A stretch of 64,000 nucleotides of DNA from Streptomyces sp. NBC_00414 (GTDB taxonomy: Bacteria > Actinomycetota > Actinomycetes > Streptomycetales > Streptomycetaceae): NCBI RefSeq assembly GCF_036038375.1, contig NZ_CP107935.1, positions 3,410,001 through 3,474,000 of the forward strand, read 5' to 3'. This document shows, piece after piece, positions 1 through 9,672 of the stretch (the first letter of the stretch is position 1; the number at the start of each line of letters is the position of its first letter). The notes under the pieces are model-generated. The model saw only the letters and a list, made by a program, of their open reading frames with translations. It made no database searches and was not told the DNA's origin. Both the position numbers and the translations under genes were made by a program.

Positions 1-383
1 CGGCCGTACCGGTCGACCGGGAGGTACTCGACGGTGGCGCCCTCGTGCTCGCCGAGCCAGTGGACGGCGTCGAGGACGGCGTGGTGTTCGACGGGGCTGG
101 CCAGGATCCGGGTGCGGGCCGGGTCGGCGTCGCGGCGGGCCCAGTACAGGCCCTTCACGGCGAGGTTGTCGGCCTCGGTGCCGCCGGAGGTGAAGACCAC
201 CTCGCTGGGGCGGGCGCCCAGGGCGTCCGCCAGTGTCTCGCGGGACTCCTCGACCGTCCGGCGGGCGCGACGGCCGGCGGCGTGCAGGGAGGAGGCGTTG
301 CCCGTGACGGCGAACTGGGCGGTCATTGCCAGGGCCGCCTCCGGGAGCATGGGGGTGGTCGCGGCGTGGTCGAGGTATGCCAT
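1..383 (-). CDS. Cysteine desulfurase, N-terminal part (cut by window edge)
   Basis: The ATG start is at 383 and the frame stays open to base 1, so about 127 N-terminal residues are present and the rest lies outside. The protein begins [16 protein letters not shown], the usual opening of class V aminotransferase-fold cysteine desulfurases (NifS/IscS/SufS). It continues with [30 protein letters not shown] (PLP phosphate-binding loop) and [11 protein letters not shown] (the conserved His stacking on PLP). The family takes sulfur from L-cysteine as an enzyme persulfide for Fe-S cluster or tRNA thiolation. The catalytic Cys and PLP Lys are beyond the edge, so the subtype cannot be decided here. 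Confidence 0.93.
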   Translation of the reverse strand, partial: MAYLDHAATTPMLPEAALAMTAQFAVTGNASSLHAAGRRARRTVEESRETLADALGARPSEVVFTSGGTEADNLAVKGLYWARRDADPARTRILASPVEHHAVLDAVHWLGEHEGATVEYLPVDRYG

Positions 384-513
384 GGTGCGCCCGATTCTAG
401 AGCCCGCCGTCCTCCGACTCGGTCGGGCGGGGGCCGTTCACGCCCGACCCCGGCGCGTACCGGCCTCGGAGGCTCGGCGCGTACCGGTCCCGGAAGCTCG
501 GCGCCTACCGGTC

Positions 514-783
514 TCAGAAGCTCCAGGACAGGGTGCTGTCCGCCGACATGAAGGCGACCAGGACCACCAGGTCGGCGACGCCCAGGCCGAGCCCGAGGAA
601 GGCGCGCCCGCGGCGGGTGGTGCCCCGGAGGAGGGCCGCAGAGGCCAGGATGATGGCGACGGGGCCCAGGAAGACGTTCAGGGCGAGCAGGCCGACGAGG
701 CCGAGGATGAACGACGCGACGGCCATACCGTCGGCGTCACGGGCGGCGCTCCGGTTCCGCGGGGCGGCGGTGGTGAGTTCCAT
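514..783 (-). CDS. Small DUF4190-like membrane protein (89 aa)
   Basis: The ATG at 783 follows a GGGAG ribosome site. After a polar N-terminus (about 20 residues) come two hydrophobic segments, residues 21-51 (ASFILGLVGLLALNVFLGP...) and 61-79, separated by an RGTTRRGR loop. This is the pattern of DUF4190 proteins, which are common in actinobacteria and have no defined function. It ends with a short polar tail (SADSTLSWSF). It probably sits in the cytoplasmic membrane. No partner can be deduced from the context. Confidence 0.8.
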   Translation of the reverse strand: MELTTAAPRNRSAARDADGMAVASFILGLVGLLALNVFLGPVAIILASAALLRGTTRRGRAFLGLGLGVADLVVLVAFMSADSTLSWSF

Positions 784-908
784 GTGTCTGCTCCCAGCAG
801 GCAGTCGTGCGTGGACGGATCGACAGTTCGGTCGGACGCGCGCGGGCCGGTCGGACGCGTCGGTCGTATGCGGCCGGTCGTACGCGGCCGGGCGGCGTGG
901 CGGCCGGT

Positions 909-1073
909 TCAGCCGGAGGTCTCGCGACGTCGGCCGTGGCGCTCGCGGATCGCGAAGACGGCCAGCCAGACGCCGATGACCACGGCGGCCACGACGGAGA
1001 AGGAGAGCGGCGCGTGGGCCACGGTGCCCAGCACGACACCCAGCAGCAGGAGCGCCGCGACGAGGATCAGCAT
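909..1073 (-). CDS. Small hydrophobic membrane protein, 54 aa, divergent from TetR gene
   Basis: The ATG at 1073 follows GAGAGGCGACTC. The product MLILVAALLLLGVVLG... has two transmembrane helices (about residues 2-17 and 25-43) and a basic tail RERHGRRRETSG. I do not recognise a family. Its start lies back to back with the TetR-family gene at 1191, with an inverted repeat between them, so it is the likeliest direct target of that regulator. It is small, but the ribosome site, membrane pattern and context support it as a real gene. Confidence 0.66.
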   Translation of the reverse strand: MLILVAALLLLGVVLGTVAHAPLSFSVVAAVVIGVWLAVFAIRERHGRRRETSG

Positions 1074-1097
1074 GAGTCGCCTCTCGTGGAAGATTCG

Positions 1098-1125
1098 GTG
1101 AACGCTTGTAGGTACAGTTGTTCAC
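1098..1125. promoter_or_regulatory. Candidate TetR operator between divergent genes
   Basis: GTGAAC (1098-1103) and GTTCAC (1120-1125) form a perfect 6-bp inverted repeat with a 16-bp centre. It lies 24 bp upstream of the small membrane protein start at 1073 and 65 bp upstream of the TetR start at 1191. The position suits autoregulation plus control of the divergent gene. Operator status is inferred from position and symmetry only. Confidence 0.45.
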
Positions 1126-1190
1126 TGACTCCAAAGTCTAACCTGTTGGGCGACTTTCCCATTACAGAGAACGGTTGTTTACTGCATGGC

Positions 1191-1808
1191 ATGAGTCACA
1201 CGCTCGGCGTCCGACAGGCCCAGAAACAGAAAACCCGACAGGCGTTCCTGGACGCCGCGTTGGGCCTGCTGGAGGAGCAGAGCCTCAGCAGCCTGGGGCT
1301 GCGCGAGGTCACCCGGGCCGTCGGTGTCGCCCCGACCGCCTTCTACCGGCACTTCCACTCGACAGCGGACCTCGGTGTCGCCCTGGTCGAGGAGGCGCTG
1401 GGCAGCCTGCACCCGATGATCTCCGGCACGGTGTCCGCGTCCGGCGACAGCGACGAACGCATAGACCGGGCCGTCGCCCTGATCGCCCGTCATGTGCGTG
1501 AGCACCCCGCGCACATCCGGTTCATCGCCCGTGAGCGCAACGGCGGGGTGCAGAAGGTCCGGGCCGCGATCGCGGAACAGATGGACCGGTTCACCGACGA
1601 GGTGAAGGCCGAGCTGGCCAAGCAGCCCGAGTCGGCCGGCTGGAGCGACGGCGATCTGCTGATGCTCGCCGGGCTGTACGTCGACCAGATGCTGATGACC
1701 GCCAGTACGTTCCTGGAGGCGGCCCCGGCGGAACAGGACCGGGTGGCGCGGGTCGCCAGGCGCCGGATGCGGCTGATCAGCATCGGCCGCCGCCACTGGC
1801 TGGGCTGA
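1191..1808 (+). CDS. TetR-family regulator, FabR-like
   Basis: The 205-residue protein starts at ATG 1191. The N-terminal helix-turn-helix includes LGLREVTRAVGVAPTAFYRHF (recognition helix around residues 44-55). From memory the arrangement is close to E. coli FabR: VRQAQKQKTRQAFLDAA, then SLREV..., APT.FYRHF, a middle IARERNGG segment, and a C-terminal RRMRLISIGRRHW resembling FabR's LRMISKGAYYW. FabR represses unsaturated fatty-acid genes; whether this protein senses acyl groups is inference. It is divergent from a small membrane protein gene, with a GTGAAC/GTTCAC inverted repeat between. There is no desaturase or fab gene in view. Confidence 0.88.
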   Translation: MSHTLGVRQAQKQKTRQAFLDAALGLLEEQSLSSLGLREVTRAVGVAPTAFYRHFHSTADLGVALVEEALGSLHPMISGTVSASGDSDERIDRAVALIARHVREHPAHIRFIARERNGGVQKVRAAIAEQMDRFTDEVKAELAKQPESAGWSDGDLLMLAGLYVDQMLMTASTFLEAAPAEQDRVARVARRRMRLISIGRRHWLG

Positions 1809-1845
1809 CACCCGGCCCCTCCATCGACGGCCCCGCCCGCGCGAA

Positions 1846-1874
1846 GGGCGCGTACGACGGTCCCGTACGCGCCC
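1846..1874. terminator. Hairpin terminator between convergent genes
   Basis: GGGCGCGTACG (1846-1856) and CGTACGCGCCC (1864-1874) form a perfect 11-bp stem with a 7-nt loop. It lies between the ends of the TetR gene (+) and the lipoprotein gene (-), so it could stop transcription from both sides. Confidence 0.7.
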
Positions 1875-1940
1875 TGAGTCCTGCTCCGCCCTGAGTCTTG
1901 CTCCGCTCCGAGCCTCGCCCCCAGTGAGCCCTGCGCGCCC

Positions 1941-2324
1941 CTAGCCCTGAGCCTGCCGGCTCTGCTGCCCCTGACCCTGCGGACCGCCGCCGGGGCCGCA
2001 GCCGCCGCCCTGGCCGCCCCCCTGTCCGCCGGGTCCGCCGCTCGGCGCACCGGACGGCATCCCGGAGGGCGCACCCGATGGAGCCTTCCCCGTGGCCGCG
2101 CCCGACGGCGCTCCCGAGGGCGCCCCGGACGGCATCCCCGACGGGGCCCCGCTCGGCCACCCAGAGGCGCCGCCGCTCGGCGCGCCCGACGGTGGCCGGC
2201 AACTCGACTGCGCCGACGTGCCGTTGCCGTCGCCCGACGAGGAGTCGCCCGAGCCGCAGGCCGTCAGCAGGAGTGGCGCGAGGGCCAGCAGGGCGACGGC
2301 GGGAACGTGACGTACACGCTTCAT
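1941..2324 (-). CDS. Repeat-rich lipoprotein (127 aa)
   Basis: The ATG at 2324 follows GGAG at 8 nt. MKRVRHVPAVALLALAPLLL is a signal peptide ending in a lipobox LTAC, with the lipidated Cys at residue 23. The mature part has no globular sequence. It contains about a dozen imperfect copies of PSGAPSG/PSGMPSG, then a Gly/Gln-rich tail (GGQGGGQGGGCGPGGG). A membrane-anchored, wall-threading flexible protein is the reasonable picture; no function is known. The repeats may vary in number between strains. Two extra Cys residues flank the repeat block and could form a disulfide. Confidence 0.78.
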   Translation of the reverse strand: MKRVRHVPAVALLALAPLLLTACGSGDSSSGDGNGTSAQSSCRPPSGAPSGGASGWPSGAPSGMPSGAPSGAPSGAATGKAPSGAPSGMPSGAPSGGPGGQGGGQGGGCGPGGGPQGQGQQSRQAQG

Positions 2325-2661
2325 GAGAGCAGCTCCGTTGGGTGAAATGCATGGGATCAGTCTGAGAAACGCATGCAACCAACCGCTCATGGGCCCCGCT
2401 TGGGCCCGCGCTGTGCCCCACCTGTGGTTAGGGCAAAGGACGGCTCAACTCCCCCGCCACATCGGCCCGTACAGCTCCGTGCGAGCAACGGCCGCGCCTC
2501 GCCCACCATCCCGCACGCGGGCCGCGCGACGACCCGGTCGCCGGTCCCGTCGTCCTCGGGCGGCTCGGTGAGCAGCCGGTCGGACTTCACACCCTCAGAG
2601 TACGAAGATCAGGCCCGCCGTGGAGATCGAGCAGGGGCGGGAGACCGGCCGGGTACGGAGA
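2325..2661. other. 337-bp intergenic region
   Basis: This separates two minus-strand genes and must hold the lipoprotein promoter. TGCATG at about 2348 and GCATGCA at about 2370 form a loose inverted repeat upstream of that start. A GTG frame at 2590-2387 (-) encodes a proline/glycine/arginine-rich peptide without recognisable features, and I do not call it. I see nothing else. Confidence 0.4.
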
Positions 2662-3522
2662 TCAGCCGAGCCGCACCCTGGCCAGCTGGCGGGACTGCGC
2701 GACGAGTCGGTCCGCGCTGTCCCAGACCTCGGCGTCCTCCTCCAGGAAGCCGCCCGCGAGGTTGCGGGTGGTGATGGAGACCCGCAGCGGGCCCGGCGCC
2801 GGACGGCTGCGCACGTGCACGGTCAGCTCGACGGTGGGCACCCAGCCGGTCAGGCCGAGTTCGAAGGCGGTCGGCGGCAGCGCGTCCACCGCGAGGAGCA
2901 GCGAGAGGGGGTCGGCGTCACGGCCGTCGGCGAGGCCGAACCAGGCGCGCATCTCGCCCCTGCCGGACGGCGATCCGAGGGCCCAGCCGAGCGTGCCCGG
3001 GTCGAGCTTGAGCATCAGCCGGTCGGCGATGGCGGAGCTGCCGGGGACGGGGGCGGGGCTGTCGTCGGGCCCGAAGCACTGGTCGACCGGCGGGATCGCG
3101 GGCGGCTTCGCGGTCGTACGGACGTCGTCGGGCAGGTCCGCGAGGTCCCCGTACGAGGCGAGTACGCGGATCCGCTCGACCTCGCGGCCCGCGTCGTCGT
3201 ACTGGAACAGGGACGCCTGGCCGGTGGAGAGGGTGCGACCGGCGCGTACGACGTCGGTGCGCACGACCGCCGGGCCCGGGTGGGACGCGGTCAGGTAGTG
3301 CGCGGAGATCGTGAACGGGTCGGGGTGCGGCAGTGCGTCCGCGAGTGCGCGGCCCAGGACGGCGAGGAGGTAGCCGCCGTTGACGGCGTTGATGATCGTC
3401 CACCCGGCGGACAGGTCGATGTCGTAGACGCCGGGTTCGCGTCGGGTGACCGCGGTGTCGCGGTCGAACTCGCTGTCGCCGATCCTGGTCCGCAGCGCGT
3501 GCGCGGAAGCTGCTTCTGACAT
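2662..3522 (-). CDS. Thioesterase-like (double hot-dog) protein
   Basis: The 286-residue protein starts at ATG 3522 (MSEAASAHALRTRIGDSEFD). The N-terminal half has the hot-dog motif WTIINAVNGGYLLAVLGRAL followed by PDPFTISAHYLTASHPGPA. The C-terminal half repeats the fold (VPTVELTVHVRSRPAPGPL...). Two fused hot-dog domains are typical of acyl-CoA thioesterase-like proteins (TesB / '4HBT-like' family) in actinobacteria, which probably hydrolyse acyl-CoA esters. The substrate cannot be read from sequence. The AT-richer stretch upstream (3523-3595) includes ACCGCTTAGTAATTACC and is the likely promoter. It stands alone on the minus strand. Confidence 0.82.
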   Translation of the reverse strand: MSEAASAHALRTRIGDSEFDRDTAVTRREPGVYDIDLSAGWTIINAVNGGYLLAVLGRALADALPHPDPFTISAHYLTASHPGPAVVRTDVVRAGRTLSTGQASLFQYDDAGREVERIRVLASYGDLADLPDDVRTTAKPPAIPPVDQCFGPDDSPAPVPGSSAIADRLMLKLDPGTLGWALGSPSGRGEMRAWFGLADGRDADPLSLLLAVDALPPTAFELGLTGWVPTVELTVHVRSRPAPGPLRVSITTRNLAGGFLEEDAEVWDSADRLVAQSRQLARVRLG

Positions 3523-3595
3523 GCGTGAACGGTACAACAGGTAATTACTAAGCGGTAGCTTTTGCTGTTTCGATCACATGAACGCGAGCCTGGCC

Positions 3596-4258
3596 TCACT
3601 CCTGGACCTCGACCGCCGTCGAGCGCCGGTGCCACGCCCGGGGCGCGCGCCAGTGGTAGCGCATCGCGAGCAGCCGCAGCGCGAAGGCGGTGATGACGGC
3701 GAGCCCCGAGGTGAAGGGGCTCAGCACGTCGTAGCGGATGCACAGGACGACCATCGTGGCGCCGACGATGGCGGGCACGGCGTACAGGTCGCGGTCCCAG
3801 CGCAGCAGCGACGGCACCTCGTTGGCGAGGACGTCCCGCAGCACACCGCCACCGACGGCCGTGGCGAGGCCGAGGGTCGCGGAGGCGGTGAGGCCGAGCC
3901 CGTACTCGTACGCCTTCGTCGTGCCGGAGACGCAGAAGAGGCCGAGGCCGGCCGCGTCGAAGACGTTCACCCCGAGCTGGATCCGCTCCACCTCCGGGTG
4001 GAGGAAGAACACCAGCAGGGTGGCGAGGAACGGGGTGAGGAAGTACCCGAGGTCCGTGAAGGCCGCGGGCGGCACGGCCCCGATGATCAGGTCCCGGAAC
4101 AGGCCGCCGCCCAGCGCGGTGACCTCCGCGAGGACGGCGATGCCGAAGACGTCGAAGTTCTTGCGCACGGCCAGCAGCGCGCCGGAGATCGCGAAGAAGA
4201 AGATGCCGACGAGTTCGAGGGTGTGCTGGACGGAGGGAGTGAAGAGTTGCTGGAGCAC
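3596..4258 (-). CDS. TRIC cation channel family (UPF0126) membrane protein
   Basis: The protein has two copies of the UPF0126/TRIC repeat: EVTALGGGLFRDLIIG in the first half and ATAVGGGVLRDVLANEVP in the second, on seven predicted membrane helices. Bacterial TRIC proteins form trimeric K+-permeable channels. I choose GTG 4258 (220 aa, starting VLQQLFTPSVQHTLELVGIFFF) because GGTGAG lies about 9 nt upstream. The longer GTG at 4279 would place its ribosome site inside the terminator hairpin at 4282-4312. The C-terminus is basic (RYHWRAPRAWHRRST). Physiological role here is unknown. Confidence 0.87.
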   Translation of the reverse strand: MLQQLFTPSVQHTLELVGIFFFAISGALLAVRKNFDVFGIAVLAEVTALGGGLFRDLIIGAVPPAAFTDLGYFLTPFLATLLVFFLHPEVERIQLGVNVFDAAGLGLFCVSGTTKAYEYGLGLTASATLGLATAVGGGVLRDVLANEVPSLLRWDRDLYAVPAIVGATMVVLCIRYDVLSPFTSGLAVITAFALRLLAMRYHWRAPRAWHRRSTAVEVQE

Positions 4259-4281
4259 CTCTGTATTCTCACCCAGCACAC

Positions 4282-4312
4282 AGCCCCCGCCTTACATTGC
4301 AAGGCGGGGGCT
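4282..4312 (-). terminator. Terminator of the oligopeptide transporter operon
   Basis: AGCCCCCGCCTT (4282-4293) and AAGGCGGGGGCT (4301-4312) form a perfect 12-bp stem with a 7-nt loop, 18 bp past the stop codon of the last transporter gene. No U-run follows, as usual in Streptomyces. It also separates the operon from the TRIC gene on the same strand. Confidence 0.82.
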
Positions 4313-4330
4313 CGGTGTTACTTGTCTTAC

Positions 4331-5613
<1,283 letters not shown>

Positions 5614-5617
<4 letters not shown>

Positions 5618-6711
5618 AGCTTCGGCGCAATCTCTTCGGTCCAGATCCGTTCCCGCTGCTCCTGCGTCATGTGGCAGGCGGCCCAGTGCTGACCGCCGAC
5701 CTGGGCCAGCTCGGGGCGGACCGTGCGGGTGACGTTGTCCTTGGGGACGTCCGCGTACGAGCAGCGCGGGTTGAAGGCGCAGCCCGACGGAAGGTTGATC
5801 AGCGAGGGCGGGGAGCCCTTCACCGGGATCAGCCGCTCCGTCTGCTCGCGGTCGAGCCGCGGCATCGAACCCAGCAGGCCCCAGGTGTAGGGGTGCTTGG
5901 GCTCGTAGAAGACCTTCTCGGCCGGACCCCGCTCGATGCAGCGGCCTCCGTACATCACCAGGATGTCGTCGGACAGTTCGGCGACGACGCCCAGGTCGTG
6001 GGTGATGACGATGACCGCGGAGCCGAACTCCTTCTGCAGGTCCCGGATGAGGTCGAGGATCTGCGCCTGGACGGTGACGTCCAGGGCGGTCGTCGGCTCG
6101 TCCGCGATCAGCAGCTCGGGGTTGTTGACCAGCGACATCGCGATCATCGCGCGCTGGCGCATACCGCCGGAGAACTCGTGCGGGTAGCTGTCCACCCGCT
6201 TGTCCGGCTGCGGGATGCCGACGCGGTCGAGCATCTCGACGGCCCGGTTACGGGCCACCTTCTTGGTGACCTTGTGGTGGATGCGGTACGCCTCCACGAT
6301 CTGCTGGCCGATCGTGTAGTACGGGTGCAGCGCCGACAGCGGGTCCTGGAAGATCATCGCCATCTCTCGGCCACGCAGCTTGCGCACGTGGTCGGGGTCG
6401 GCGGTGAGCAGTTCCGTGCCGTCCAGCCAGATCTCGCCGGAGATCTGGGCCTTGCGCTTGCCGTACTGGCCGGTCGTGTGCAGGCCCATGATGCCGAGCG
6501 AGGTCACCGACTTGCCCGAACCCGACTCGCCCACGATGCCGAGGGTCTTGCCCTTCTCCAGCGAGAAGCTGAGCCCGTCGACGGACTTGACCAGCCCGTC
6601 GTCGGTCGGGAAGTGCACCTTGAGGTCGCGGACTTCGAGGAAGGCGGAGGGCGTGTGCGAGTCCTTGACGGGCTCACCCACCGCTGCTCCGCTCTTGCTG
6701 AGTTCGGTCAT
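5614..6711 (-). CDS. Oligopeptide ABC transporter ATP-binding protein (OppD/DppD type)
   Basis: The 365-residue protein starts at ATG 6711, overlapping the permease stop by 4 bp (ATGA). Motifs: Walker [10 protein letters not shown]-loop [15 protein letters not shown], signature [15 protein letters not shown], Walker [13 protein letters not shown]-loop VITHDLGVV. The C-terminal Cys cluster [17 protein letters not shown] and AACHM matches the family's oligopeptide/dipeptide C-terminal domain. It pairs with the ATPase at 4331-5617 on the cytoplasmic side of the permeases. The chain of 4-bp overlaps indicates translational coupling from the OppB-type permease onward. Confidence 0.95.
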
Positions 6712-7706
6712 GAGAGCCTCACTCGGGGGTCGATCACGGCGTACAGCAAGTCGACCAGCAGGTTCGCGATGATCACCGCGAGCGAGGTGATCAGCGTGAC
6801 GCCCAGGATGACGGGCAGGTCCTTGTCGCTGATCGCCTTGAGGACGGCCTGGCCGAGGCCGGGAAGGCTGAAGGTGGTCTCGGTGAGGATCGCGCCACCG
6901 ATCAGCGCACCGAGGTCCATGCCGAGCATGGTGAGGATCGGCGTCATGGTGGAACGCATCGCGTGCTTTCCGATAACGACGGGTTCGGTCAGGCCCTTGG
7001 CGCGGGCCGTCCGGATGTAGTCCTCGCCCAGGACCTCCATCATGGTGGCTCTGGTGATGCGGGCGTACATCGCGGCGTACAGGAAGGCCAGCGTGATCCA
7101 GGGGAGGATCATGCCGCCGAACCAGCCGGTGAAGCTCTCTTCGAGGGGGACGTAGCTGCCGTCGATCCAGCCCAGTCCGTAGCTGAAGATCGCCAGCGAC
7201 AGCATGCCGGTGAAGTAGATGGGGAGCGAGACGCCACCGAGGGCGATGATCATCGCGCCACGGTCCCAGAAGGAACCGCGCTTGAGCGCCGAGAGCACAC
7301 CCGCGGCCACACCGAAGATGAGCCACAGGAAGGCGGCACCGAGCGCGAGACCCAGGGTCACCGGGAAGCGGTCGGTGAGCACCGGCCAGATGGCCTGCTC
7401 GCTGCGGAAGGAGTAGCCGAAGCAGGGCGCCGCGCACTGCGTGACGTCGCCGCCACCCGAGTACGTGCGGCCTACGAAGATGCCTTTGAAGAACTCCCAG
7501 ACCTGGGCGAAGATCGGATCTGCCAGACCGAGCTTCTGCCGCACGGCCTCGATGGCCGCAGGGTCCGCCTGCTTGCCGACGAACATCGTGGCCGGGTCCA
7601 CGCCCGCCCAGCGGGGGACGAGGAAGAAGATGCAGAAGACCACCAGAATGATGATCACCAGCATCACTGCGGCGGCGAAAAGCCGCCTGATGAGGTATGC
7701 GAGCAC
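6708..7706 (-). CDS. Oligopeptide ABC transporter permease (OppB type)
   Basis: The 332-residue protein begins VLAYLIRRLFAAAVMLVIIILVVFC at GTG 7706. A longer start at 7739 would fall inside a strong hairpin (7729-7763), so I prefer 7706. It has six membrane helices, a large periplasmic loop after helix 1 (about residues 35-110) and the EAA-type loop EDYIRTARAKGLTEPVVIGKHAMR that docks the ATPases. This is the B-type subunit of binding-protein-dependent peptide importers. It lies directly upstream of, and overlaps, the OppD-type ATPase gene. Confidence 0.93.
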   Translation of the reverse strand: MLAYLIRRLFAAAVMLVIIILVVFCIFFLVPRWAGVDPATMFVGKQADPAAIEAVRQKLGLADPIFAQVWEFFKGIFVGRTYSGGGDVTQCAAPCFGYSFRSEQAIWPVLTDRFPVTLGLALGAAFLWLIFGVAAGVLSALKRGSFWDRGAMIIALGGVSLPIYFTGMLSLAIFSYGLGWIDGSYVPLEESFTGWFGGMILPWITLAFLYAAMYARITRATMMEVLGEDYIRTARAKGLTEPVVIGKHAMRSTMTPILTMLGMDLGALIGGAILTETTFSLPGLGQAVLKAISDKDLPVILGVTLITSLAVIIANLLVDLLYAVIDPRVRLS

Positions 7707-7728
7707 TGCTCTCGGCCCGGCGGCGGGG

Positions 7729-7763
7729 CCGCGGGCCACCGGAGGTCGTCCGGTGGCCCGCGG
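7729..7763 (-). terminator. Intercistronic hairpin after the binding-protein gene
   Basis: A perfect 15-bp stem (7729-7743 with 7749-7763) and a 5-nt loop lie between the stop of the binding-protein gene (7824) and the start of the OppB-type permease (7706). In binding-protein operons such hairpins usually protect or partly terminate the message, giving more binding protein than membrane subunits. That role is inferred here. Confidence 0.72.
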
Positions 7764-7823
7764 GTCACGCCGCGCCGGCCTTCACCTGCCTTTCGTGCCG
7801 TATGGCGGGTGCGCCGGTCGGTG

Positions 7824-9611
7824 TTACTTCTTCAGGCCGAGGTTGACGAAGTCGTACTGACCGCTGTAGCCGTCGGTCGTGTAGACGTTCGCCAGTCGGT
7901 TGGAGCGCCAGTTGATGAACTTCTCGAAGACGAAGGGCAGGTAGTAACCGCCCTCCATGACCTTGTGGTTGATCTCCGTGGAGATCTCGGCCTTCTTCGT
8001 GCTGTCGAGCTCCTTGGTGTAGCTGTCAAAGAGTCCGTCGATCGTCTTGTCCTTGATCAGGGCGAAGTTGTTGTTGCCGCTCTCAAGGATGTAGTCGCCG
8101 CTCCACAGGGGCAGGCCGTAACCCTGGACGCTGGGGAAGTCCGGGCCCCAGCCCATGATGATGATGCCGTAGCCCTTCTTCTTCACGTTCGAGGGGCTAC
8201 CGATGATGCCGGTGGTCTGGGCACCGTCGAACTGCTCGATGTCGACGGTGATGCCGACCTTCTTCAGCGACGCCTGGAGGGACTCGGCCGTGGCCACCTC
8301 GACCGGCTTGTTGTTACGCACCGCGATGGTGGTCTTGAAGCCGTTCGGCTTGCCGCAGGCCTTGAGCTCTTCCTTGGCCTTGGCGACGTTGCCGTTCTTG
8401 TTCGTCGTCGCCGACTCGTACGGGTCGTACTTCTGACCCTCGGAGCCCGGGACCGACGGCGGCAGCATGTTGGTACCGATGTCACCACCGGCGACCGGGC
8501 CGCCACGAGCGGTCTGGAGCGACTCGTGGTCGGCACCGTAGATCACGGCCTTGCGGCAGTGCTCGTTGTCGAACGGCTTGACGCTCTGCGGGAAGACCGC
8601 GTAGCGGATGTAGCCGGAGACCGGGTTGTCCAGGTTGGCCTTGTGCTGCTTCAGGGCGGTGGTGCGGCCCTGCGGGGAGAGACCGGTCTGGCCGATGTCA
8701 AGGTCGAAGTCGCCCTTGATCAGGCGCTGGTCCATGTCATTGGCGTTGGTGAAGAAGTCGACCGTGATCTTGTCCGGGTACGCCTTGCGGATCGGGTCCG
8801 AGGACTCTTTCCACTCGGTGTTGCGGACGAGCACGATGCCCTTGCTCGGCGTGTACGACTGGAACTTGTACGGGCCGGACGAGAAGGGCTTCAGGCCGTA
8901 CTTGGACTTGGTGTCCTTGTCCTGGCGGACCGGGGACGCCGAGGTCAGCGCGAGCATCTCCTCGAAGTCCGAGTTCGCCTCGGGCAGCTTGAAGATGATC
9001 GTCTTGTCGTCGGGCGTCTCGATCGCCTTCAGGCCGAGCTTGTCCGCGGACTTGTCCTTGTACGGGCCCTTGTACTCCTTCTTCGGGTCCAGGACCTGCT
9101 GAAGGTAGATCGGACCGCCGGAGAGCACGTCCTGCGCCCACGCGCGCTCGATGCCGTACTTGACGTCCTTCGAGGTGATGGGCTTGCCATCCTCCCAGGT
9201 CGACCCGGCACGCAGCGTGTACGTGTAGGTCTTGCCGTCGTCCGAGACCTTCGCGGTGTCCTCGGCGAGGTCCGGCGTGACCTTGGCACCGTCGGCGCCC
9301 GGCTTGGTCGCGTTGGTGACCAGCTGGCGGCTGTAGTACCGGGAGAAGTTCCACATGAAGCCGTAGTAACCGCGGGTGGTGTCCCACGAGTCGGCATCCT
9401 GGGCGCCCGCGAACTTCAGCGTGCCGCCCTTCTTGGCGAGGGAGGCCTGGGCGACCTTGTTGTTCGCGGCGTCGAAGCCGGCCGCGCCGGTCTTCGAACC
9501 GCCCCCGTCGTCGTTGCCGCCGCCGCACGCCGCCGTGGACAGCAGTGCAGCGACCACGGCTGCGGCGGCCACGGCCTGCTTGCGCCGCCCTGTGGTGCGT
9601 TGGGTACTCAC
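7824..9611 (-). CDS. Oligopeptide ABC transporter substrate-binding lipoprotein (OppA type)
   Basis: The 595-residue protein starts at GTG 9611 behind an ideal GGAGG site. VSTQRTTGRRKQAVAAAAVV... is a signal peptide with lipobox STAAC, so the protein is a lipoprotein on the outer face of the membrane. Family 5 solute-binding signatures follow: KVTPDLAEDTAKVSDDGKTY, YTLRAGSTWEDGKPITSKDV and a C-terminal LPFVFEKF region. The ligand (peptide length or type) cannot be predicted. It is second in the operon, after the C-type permease, and is followed by an intercistronic hairpin. Confidence 0.95.
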   Translation of the reverse strand: MSTQRTTGRRKQAVAAAAVVAALLSTAACGGGNDDGGGSKTGAAGFDAANNKVAQASLAKKGGTLKFAGAQDADSWDTTRGYYGFMWNFSRYYSRQLVTNATKPGADGAKVTPDLAEDTAKVSDDGKTYTYTLRAGSTWEDGKPITSKDVKYGIERAWAQDVLSGGPIYLQQVLDPKKEYKGPYKDKSADKLGLKAIETPDDKTIIFKLPEANSDFEEMLALTSASPVRQDKDTKSKYGLKPFSSGPYKFQSYTPSKGIVLVRNTEWKESSDPIRKAYPDKITVDFFTNANDMDQRLIKGDFDLDIGQTGLSPQGRTTALKQHKANLDNPVSGYIRYAVFPQSVKPFDNEHCRKAVIYGADHESLQTARGGPVAGGDIGTNMLPPSVPGSEGQKYDPYESATTNKNGNVAKAKEELKACGKPNGFKTTIAVRNNKPVEVATAESLQASLKKVGITVDIEQFDGAQTTGIIGSPSNVKKKGYGIIIMGWGPDFPSVQGYGLPLWSGDYILESGNNNFALIKDKTIDGLFDSYTKELDSTKKAEISTEINHKVMEGGYYLPFVFEKFINWRSNRLANVYTTDGYSGQYDFVNLGLKK

Positions 9612-9672
9612 TCGGATCCTCCGATATGTAGCGGCCCGTCGACAGATGACGAGCCCTTGGGGGTACGGCAGT

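Noticed and set aside
2387..2590. 67-codon minus-strand frame with GTG start
   Set aside because: Weak ribosome site, no domain, Arg/Gly/Pro-rich; not distinguishable from chance.
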